A DNA stretch of 64,000 nt from Sordaria brevicollis (Eukaryota > Ascomycota > Sordariomycetes > Sordariales > Sordariaceae): contig JAUTDP010000001.1 in the NCBI GenBank assembly GCA_033439795.1, positions 1,612,001 through 1,676,000 of the forward strand. The letters are read 5' to 3'. The notes under the pieces are model-generated. The model made no database searches. It was given only the letters and a program-made list of their open reading frames with translations, and had not been told where the DNA came from. Position 1 is the first letter of the stretch. Each line of letters starts with the position of its first letter. Below are positions 57,900 through 64,000 of the stretch, one piece after another. The position numbers were made by a program, and so were the translations under genes.

Positions 57900-59700
57900 C
57901 TTTCTCTACGTAATTTATACTCGGGCACCTCCTTCTTAAACTAAATACGACCCTTATACTTAATAGAAAAATAGCCTTTATAACTATAGCGGGTATAAAT
58001 ACCGGTCTTTATATAATATTAGAATATATCGTTATCGATTATACGGGAGATTTAAACGTCGGAGGTAGATATAAAATCGAAATTTATAGTAGTACCGCCC
58101 TCGTTAATAATAAATTTAAGAGCGGAACTGCTTATATTATTAGAGGTAAAATTAGAACCGGTAATAGGGTTATTAATATTAAATTTATAATAAAAGTTAG
58201 CGATTTTATTATATTAATCCTTCTACTCGAATTATTTAGCGAAGTTGTAAATTATTTCGAACTATTCGTCGAATTTATTATCTTTAAACTAAAGGCGCTA
58301 TAAAGTAATAATATTATAAAAGCGTTCAATTAAACGTTAATGGAAGTAATAAATTTTTATATTATTATTAAATTAATAACGTTCGATAATAGTAACGAAT
58401 TTATCCTTAAAATTAAATTATTTTATTTTACTTATTTTTAAATTTTCGAATTTATAACGAATTTAAATTATAATATTAACGTTATTATATTTATTAATTA
58501 TCTATTTAAATAAATCGAAAGTAATAAATTATTTAACCAATTTACTAAATAAAATCTTAATAAATTCGGGCTCGATTACCTCCTAAGGCTTACTACAAAA
58601 GGAGTAAAAGATTAAAGAAAATTTAATATCCTCAATTTTAAAAGCGGAGGGTTCATCCTTAAAAGCGAATAAAATATTAATACGTTATTAACGAAATTTA
58701 ATAACTCTCTCAAAAACTTTACCAATATTATCGAAAACGGGGGAGATAATAATACGTAATACCAACCTATAGCCGCTACCGCCGTTACCTCCGACCAAAT
58801 CGTTAATAATTATATTATTAAATTCAAATTCGGAATTATTAAAATTAGAATTACTATTATTATTATCGTCGGGCAAGAATATAAATATAAGGTTAATAGG
58901 TTTAAATAAATATTAACGAAAATCGTTAATTATTTTCTAATATTTAGCTATCTTACATTTAATTACATTTTAGGAATTAACCTTAAAATCGGAATAACGC
59001 TTCTAAACGTTGGATAAACTTTATTAAAGAATAATTAAACGAATTTAAAAATCGTTAATAATATCATTATATTAAAAAGCGGTATTAATAAAAGCCTATT
59101 TATAGGCGTCGTACTAAATTTATTATTTAACAGCGGCGTTTAAAAGCTAAAAGGTATAATTAATTTTAAAAATCGCGAAGTTAATATTAAAAATCGCATT
59201 AATCTAATCCTTATTTTAAATTAGAATATAGAACTAATCGAAATCTTAATGCAATTAATTATTCTTATCCTCGGATTATTAAAGGTCTTCTTTAATATTC
59301 TAGAATTCGGCGGTAACGGAAATAACGTTAAATTATATAAAGCAAGCGAACGTATAAGCGGCGGCCGGGAACGTAAAATAATTACCTAAATTAAGAATTT
59401 AAATAATAAAAACCGGGATAGTAATAGAATCGTTATTAAGCGTATAAATAGCGTTGGTAAATTAGTCCTAGAATTTAATATTACGAAGGTCGACGTTTCC
59501 GACTTCGGAAAATATAGTAACCGCGACGAAGGTATCAATAACTACGGCGGAAACTAAATCGGATATTAATCGCTTAAATTAATATACTTTAATAGGTATA
59601 AAGGAAAAGAGAATACGAACGACTATAGTAGTAATATTCATTTTAATAATTACCTAGCTCGAATTAACCGCGAGACTATCGTTAGAGCGTTAACCGTTAA
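57900..59700 (-). pseudogene. Gypsy gag with CCHC zinc knuckle
   Basis: Capsid/nucleocapsid polyprotein remnant. The knuckle is at about 58010-57955, reading Y-R-SYKGYFSIKYK where Cys-X2-Cys-X4-His-X4-Cys is expected (Cys decayed to Tyr). A Lys/Glu-rich tail follows (57930-57840). A 62-codon open stretch at 58876-58688 is a gag fragment. The knuckle lies 3' of capsid and 5' of pol, as usual. Confidence 0.75.
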
Positions 59701-59788
59701 AGAAACGAATTTTAATATTAATTAATATAATTAATAATTAATTTTCCTCAAAAATTATATACGTAGCATTAAAGAAGGTATAATAAAT

Positions 59789-60074
59789 TATTAAAGGATA
59801 GCGTTAATACCGTTAAATATATAATAAAATATATATTATTATACGAAGGAAGGGAAGGGAGAAATATATACGGAAAATTAAATATATAAGCGCGAGCCTA
59901 TACCCTAATCCGTACGCACCTACGTAATACTGCACGTAACTATAGGTAACCAGATTTAGACTATGTCGAGCTATGGCATGCGTGCTATGGTCGGGAATGG
60001 TCGCTGGGGATCTGGGCACCTATACAGGTGGTTAGTGCGTATACCGGGTATAGCATAGGTATAATCCTGTGACA
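59789..60074 (-). repeat. Gypsy LTR (5' LTR on the minus strand)
   Basis: 286 bp. Begins TATTAAAGGATAG and ends TCCTGTGACA; about 59930-60074 is almost free of RIP. As the 5' LTR it would carry the promoter for the minus-strand transcript; no TATA box is singled out because the region is so AT-rich. Confidence 0.9.
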
Positions 60075-60274
60075 CTATAAGCGTCCTTATAATACCCCTT
60101 TCGGGGCTAGTAATAATTGAAGTGAGATTTGGTATTTATAAAAACGTTTAGAGGAAATTGGGCGTACTTTAGCATTATTTTTAATAATAATAAAGTAATA
60201 TAGTTGTAATATAAACAGGTTTAATTTATTCAATACTAAGAAATTATTACCACTTATTTAAATTATAGACGTTG

Positions 60275-60386
60275 AGGGTTAGGGATTTATATAGTACTAC
60301 CCGTAGAGTCGAACCCTCTCTAGTCGGCTATACGGGCAATAACACTGCCCGTATAGAGAAACGACACTGCCCGCCGAGTCCGTCCC
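60275..60386 (-). repeat. MULE-5 right TIR
   Basis: Inverse of 48969-49081, with GAGGGTTAGGG at its inner end and the ACGGGCAATAACACTGCCCGT fold-back near 60335. Moderately RIP-mutated. Confidence 0.9.
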
Positions 60387-60394
60387 TTATATAA

Positions 60395-60930
60395 TACGAA
60401 ACTATTAAAGTATATTAAATAGCTTAATTAAATTTATTTAAAAACGAATTAGAATAAAAAATATTAACAATATAAAGGATAATAATTTATTCGAATAATT
60501 AGGGATATAATAAACCGATTTAACGACGGCCTTTATATAAATATTGTAACCCGGGACGGATATAAAAGTAAAAAGGGCTTTAATTAATTAGAGAATATAA
60601 GCGAAATACGGGGGAGTACGGATACGGCTTCGGAGAAATTAACGTAAGGATAAAATATAATAGAAGGAGGATTTACCTTTTCTCTAATATATAGAAGAAT
60701 TTATTATTAATAAGGAATTTAATAATATATTCGAAATTAATTTTAATATCGGTATTAACCGTATTAAATGTAAAAATTAACGAAGGAAGGTAAGGGGAAG
60801 ACGAATTCTCGCCTTTATTTTCGTCGAAGGTCTTTATTATTTTACGGAGTACTTTAACGCGTTTTTAATAAGGAATAACTATTTCGAATTAATTATTATT
60901 ATTAAAGGAAAGAAAAGTTTAAAAAAACCC
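60395..60930 (+). pseudogene. LINE ORF3, 3' half
   Basis: Continuation of the frame interrupted at 48968. Reads an LFE*LRI**-type segment near 60490 and a basic C-terminal region with EFIINKEFNN near 60700-60730, the same as in other copies. Confidence 0.5.
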
Positions 60931-61249
60931 GGGGGATAGAGGGTTTTTATATTTAAGGGAAGGAAATCCTTACGTTAATACAAATTATAATAGAAACGCG
61001 GCCGTAATAAGGAAAGGAAAAGGATAAAAAAAGTAAAAGAAAATTTAATAATTAAGAAGTTTAATAGCGATTAGAAAAATAAATAGGTAAAGAAATAGAA
61101 GGCGGAAGGCGGTAATAAATAGGGGATAGAATAACGGATTAAAAAGGTAAAGCGGTTTAATATTCTAATATAATAGTAAATAGAAGGGATAAGACGGATA
61201 TTAATCGCATTAGCGGTGGGTATATACTACGATTATAGAACGCCGAAGA

Positions 61250-61310
61250 AGCGGCGCGGATAAGTCCGCGCTAGGAAATATAGCCGGGGTTTTTATCCGG
61301 GGCGCTTAAC
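61250..61310 (+). other. LINE 3' UTR hairpin block
   Basis: GGCGCGGATAAGTCCGCGC hairpin (one arm base changed), CCGGGGTTTTTATCCGGGG and GGCGCTTAACGCC, as in the other copies. Confidence 0.75.
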
Positions 61311-61402
61311 GCCTATGGTTTTATCCTATAGGGAATCGGAAATAGACCCCATATTATATTAGCGCTATAAATTTAACTAGGGAATAAGAATCTTACTTAC
61401 CG

Positions 61403-62774
61403 GAAGGACCTTAAAAAAATATTATATTAAAACCGGTAGCGGTAAAGGATAATAAAGATATTAATTTCTTTAATACCCCCTTTACCGCTTATATTATTAT
61501 TATTTATAAGAGGGAATTTAAAAGTAGAAATAGAAGTTATATTTATAAACGGATTAGCGGGCCTTTTATTAAACCGAAATTAATAATTAAAAGCCCAATA
61601 AACGCATTTACGAACTTGTAAAACTCGGGTATTCGGAGCGGCGCTAATTTAATCATTACTATTAAACCGGCTACTTAAAAGGAAAAGACTCCCGTTCCTA
61701 CTCTATTTACAGAGTTAAAAAATATTCCTTTATAGAATAATTAATAATCTATTTAAAAATATTTTATTAGAATATAAGGAAATTATACGAAAGAAGGAAA
61801 TTATTATTCGAATAAGAAGAGATTTATAATATTATAGCGATTTAAAAACTAAATAGGAATTTAAACGAAAATATTTATCGTTTACAAAATAGTAAATATA
61901 TTAAAGTAAATTATTTAAAAAAGGGGAAAGCGGTTATTTACGTAAATAAGAAATAGAATTTTAAAAACCTAAATTTCTATATCGGAAAAGATTAAGCCTT
62001 TATAATATTTAAAAATTTAAAGGAATTATTAACCGTTTACTTAATTTATTCTCTTATTAAAATATATAGAATATTAAAATATAAATAGGAATTTCCCCTT
62101 TTCGAACTCTTTAAGGAAAAACCCCCGGTAGGATATTAAATTCTAACCGTTAAGGATTTTAACCTTTATTATCCCAATTAAGATTTAAAAAATAGAATTA
62201 ACCTAAGAGCCGAAAAATTCTTTATATAAATACGACGGTAACGTATACAACTCGTTATTTTTAAAAGGGAACCGACCTATATAAATAATATAATATAGGA
62301 AGAAAAAAATAAAATAATTAATTATTCATAAATAATATTAAAAATCGAAACCGAATATTAAAGGGCGTAATAATATAAATAAACCGATTCGGATTATTAT
62401 CCTTAGGAAATTTAAATTTATACCGGAAGAAAAATTAAGAAAGCGGAAATAAAAGAAGGTTATAATTAAAATTTAATAAATATAAAAAAAGTATAAAAAG
62501 CGGTATTATAATAAATTTCGGTCCTAGCGAAATTCGATATAAAAGAGGAATTAGAATTTATCTTTAATAAATTCGATAGAGAATTTATAAATATAGTAGA
62601 AGAATTCGTCCTATATTAAAAAAAAAAATCGAAGGAGAAGAGCGAAATAATAAATACTAAAATATAAAATAGCGACGAAAAATACGAAACGGAAGTAATA
62701 AAAATAATATAAGGAAAAAATTTCTTCGAATTAGGTAAAATTCATAAAAATATTAATAAAGAAAAAAAGGATTA
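61403..62774 (+). mobile_element. Tad1-like LINE internal fragment
   Basis: Begins within ORF1 after the zinc knuckle (aligned with 18037) directly after the previous LINE's 3' tail, and ends in ORF2 downstream of the endonuclease motif where the next LINE's 3' end begins. It is the same sequence class as 18037-19400. Confidence 0.8.
61410..62774 (+). pseudogene. LINE ORF1 C-terminus and ORF2 endonuclease fragment
   Basis: ORF1 C-terminal segment to about 61735, then the ORF2 N-terminus. The endonuclease motif is read as KDFNLYYPN*DL at about 62150-62185 (from GDFNhhhPNWD; Gly-to-Lys and Trp-to-stop are both RIP-type changes). The frame beyond contains Lys/Glu-rich sequence matching 19020-19400. 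No RT domain remains. Confidence 0.7.
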
Positions 62775-62775
62775 A

Positions 62776-64000
62776 GTAAGATTCTTATTCCCTAATTAAA
62801 TCTATAGCGCTAATATAATATGGGGTCTATTTCCGATTCCCCGTAGGATAAAATTATAGGCGTTAAACGCCCCGGATAAAAACCCCGGCTATAATTCCTA
62901 ACGCGGACTTATCCGCGCCGCTCCTTCGGCGTTCTACAATTGCGGTACATACTTACCGCTAATATAATTAATATCCGTTTTATCCTTTTTATTTACCGTT
63001 ATATAAAAATATTAAACCGTTCTATTTTCCTAATTCGCTATTTTATCCCTTATTTATTACCGCTTTTTACTTTTTATTCCCCCGCTTATTTATTTTTTTA
63101 ATTATTATTAAATTTCCTAACCGTTAAATTTTTTTTTACTCTTTTTATCCTTTTCCTCCCTTTATAATAATTATATTTCTATTATAATTTATATTAATAT
63201 AAAAATTTCTTTCCTTTAAATATAAAAACCCCCTATCCTCCGAACTTTTTCAGGTTTTTCCTTCTTTTAATAATAATAATAATCGATTTAAAATAATTAT
63301 TCTCCGTTAAAAACGTATTAAAGCGCTCCGTAAAATAATAGAAATTTCCAACGAAAATAAAAGCGAATATTTATTTCCCTTTCGCCCTCTTTTATTAATT
63401 TTTATATTTAATATAATTAATACTAATATTAAAATTAATTTCGAATATATTATTATATTCCTTATTAATAATAAATTCCTCTATATACCGGAAAAAGGGT
63501 AAATCTTCCTTCCGTTACGTTCTATCTTTATATTAATTTTTCCGAAATTATATTTATATTCTCCTATATTTCGTTTATACCCTCTAATTAATTAAAGCCC
63601 TTTTTACTTTCCCGGCTATTTTAAATTATAATATTTATATAAAGGCCGTCGTTAAATCGATTTACTATATCCCTAATTACCCGAATAAATTATTATCCTT
63701 TATATCGTTAATATTTCCTATTTTAATTCGTTTTTAAATAAATTTAATTAAATTATTTAATATACTTTAACGGTTTTACGTTATATAATTAATATACTTT
63801 ACGGCTTTTATAATTTCTATAATACTTTTGAAAAAAAAATCGTTACCCAAAACCCAATTAATAGCGAATTTTAAAATTATTTTATCCGCTTTTATATTAT
63901 TATTAAAGAATTTACTAATACGATTCGCTTTCGCTTTATTAATAACGGTTTTATTAATACCCTTAAATAATTTATTCGCTATAGAAAGTAATTAATTAAT
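62776..64000 (-). mobile_element. Tad1-like LINE 3' part, cut by window edge
   Basis: Minus-strand copy whose 3' end (TAAGTAAGATTCTTATTCCC complement) is at about 62774-62795. The hairpin block is at 62855-62930 and ORF3 continues to the window end. It probably continues into ORF2 beyond the window. Confidence 0.85.
63260..64000 (-). pseudogene. LINE ORF3 (partial), unknown function
   Basis: Minus-strand copy of the third LINE frame, from about the ADKI-AEF segment (near 63890) to the basic tail near 63270. RIP-mutated. Confidence 0.45.

Larger units (their letters stand above)
52396..60074 (-). mobile_element. Ty3/Gypsy LTR retrotransposon nested in MULE-5
   Basis: 7679 bp with two 286-bp LTRs (52396-52681, 59789-60074), a 5-bp target duplication, and gag-pol on the minus strand. 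Order of pol domains, reverse transcriptase, RNase H, integrase, is that of Ty3/Gypsy elements. A polypurine tract is next to the left (3') LTR. All coding sequence is RIP-mutated. Confidence 0.95.
48969..60386 (+). mobile_element. MULE-5: Mutator-like element with nested Gypsy retrotransposon
   Basis: 11,418 bp bounded by ~112-bp TIRs and an exact 8-bp duplication. Subtracting the Gypsy element (7679 bp plus a 5-bp duplication) leaves about 3.7 kb with a plus-strand transposase gene. The TIRs are those of MULE-4. The right subterminal part (52080-52395 and 60075-60275) matches the left subterminal part of MULE-1 in inverse orientation, linking the two families. Confidence 0.95.
60395..61402 (+). 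mobile_element. 5'-truncated Tad1-like LINE, part 2 (after MULE-5)
   Basis: Second half of the copy at 47883: the remainder of ORF3 (to about 60930), 3' UTR hairpins (61250-61310) and the 3' terminus GGGAATAAGAATCTTACTTAC. Confidence 0.9.

Noticed and set aside
59813..60019. 68-codon minus frame
   Set aside because: Lies wholly inside the Gypsy LTR.
48969..60386. A giant transposon (Starship or Maverick type)
   Set aside because: The 11.4-kb size is explained by a nested Gypsy element. No tyrosine recombinase, polymerase B or cargo genes were seen.
1..64000. tRNA, rRNA or other structured RNA genes
   Set aside because: No cloverleaf with conserved arms, rRNA core sequence or riboswitch-like structure was recognised; the GC-rich hairpins all belong to LINE 3' UTRs or MULE TIRs.

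Overview
The window looks like a gene-free, AT-rich heterochromatin block from a filamentous ascomycete (Pezizomycotina-like). Nearly everything that can be assigned is transposon. CpA and TpG are strongly depleted while TpA is in excess and CpG persists. Pairs of copies differ mainly by C-to-T or G-to-A, and the broken frames carry TAA/TAG where Gln codons are expected. This is the classic footprint of repeat-induced point mutation (RIP). No intact host gene, tRNA, rRNA or CRISPR array was found.

Three element types dominate. (1) A Tad1-like LINE occurs as about ten copies on both strands. It has ORF1 with a CCHC knuckle, ORF2 with endonuclease, reverse transcriptase and a C-terminal Cys/His motif, and a third reading frame (ORF3) downstream of ORF2. 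Its 3' UTR carries GC-rich hairpins and ends in a GTAA/TTAC-type tail. (2) Mutator-like DNA transposons (MULEs) have terminal inverted repeats and 8-bp target duplications. Four have defined or partly defined ends, and a fifth piece is a broken relative. (3) One Ty3/Gypsy LTR retrotransposon has two 286-bp LTRs and a 5-bp duplication.

Layout: 1-2279 LINE with a nested 5'-truncated LINE; 2280-6555 broken MULE-3, interrupted by an unmutated island (about 4280-5100) and by the small MULE-4 (5187-5946); 6560-12930 unassigned RIPped sequence with three tandem arrays and segmental duplications; 12939-13370 small less-mutated patch; 13374-16610 two head-to-head LINE pieces; 16633-32960 a near-complete LINE split by MULE-1 (21529-31105), which is itself split by another LINE (24812-29679); 32965-40262 a LINE split by MULE-2 (33522-38340); 40265-40910 LINE scraps; 40911-47882 an essentially full-length LINE on the minus strand; 47883-61402 a LINE split by MULE-5 (48969-60386), which contains the Gypsy element (52396-60074); 61403-64000 two more LINE pieces.

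The nests give a relative order of insertion: LINE, then MULE, then LINE or Gypsy, followed by RIP. The points most worth following up are the conserved third LINE frame, the MULE family with fold-back and telomere-like motifs in its TIRs, patches that escaped RIP inside single copies, and the unidentified coding-like block with tandem repeats at 7.5-12 kb. No clearly new biological system was recognised.
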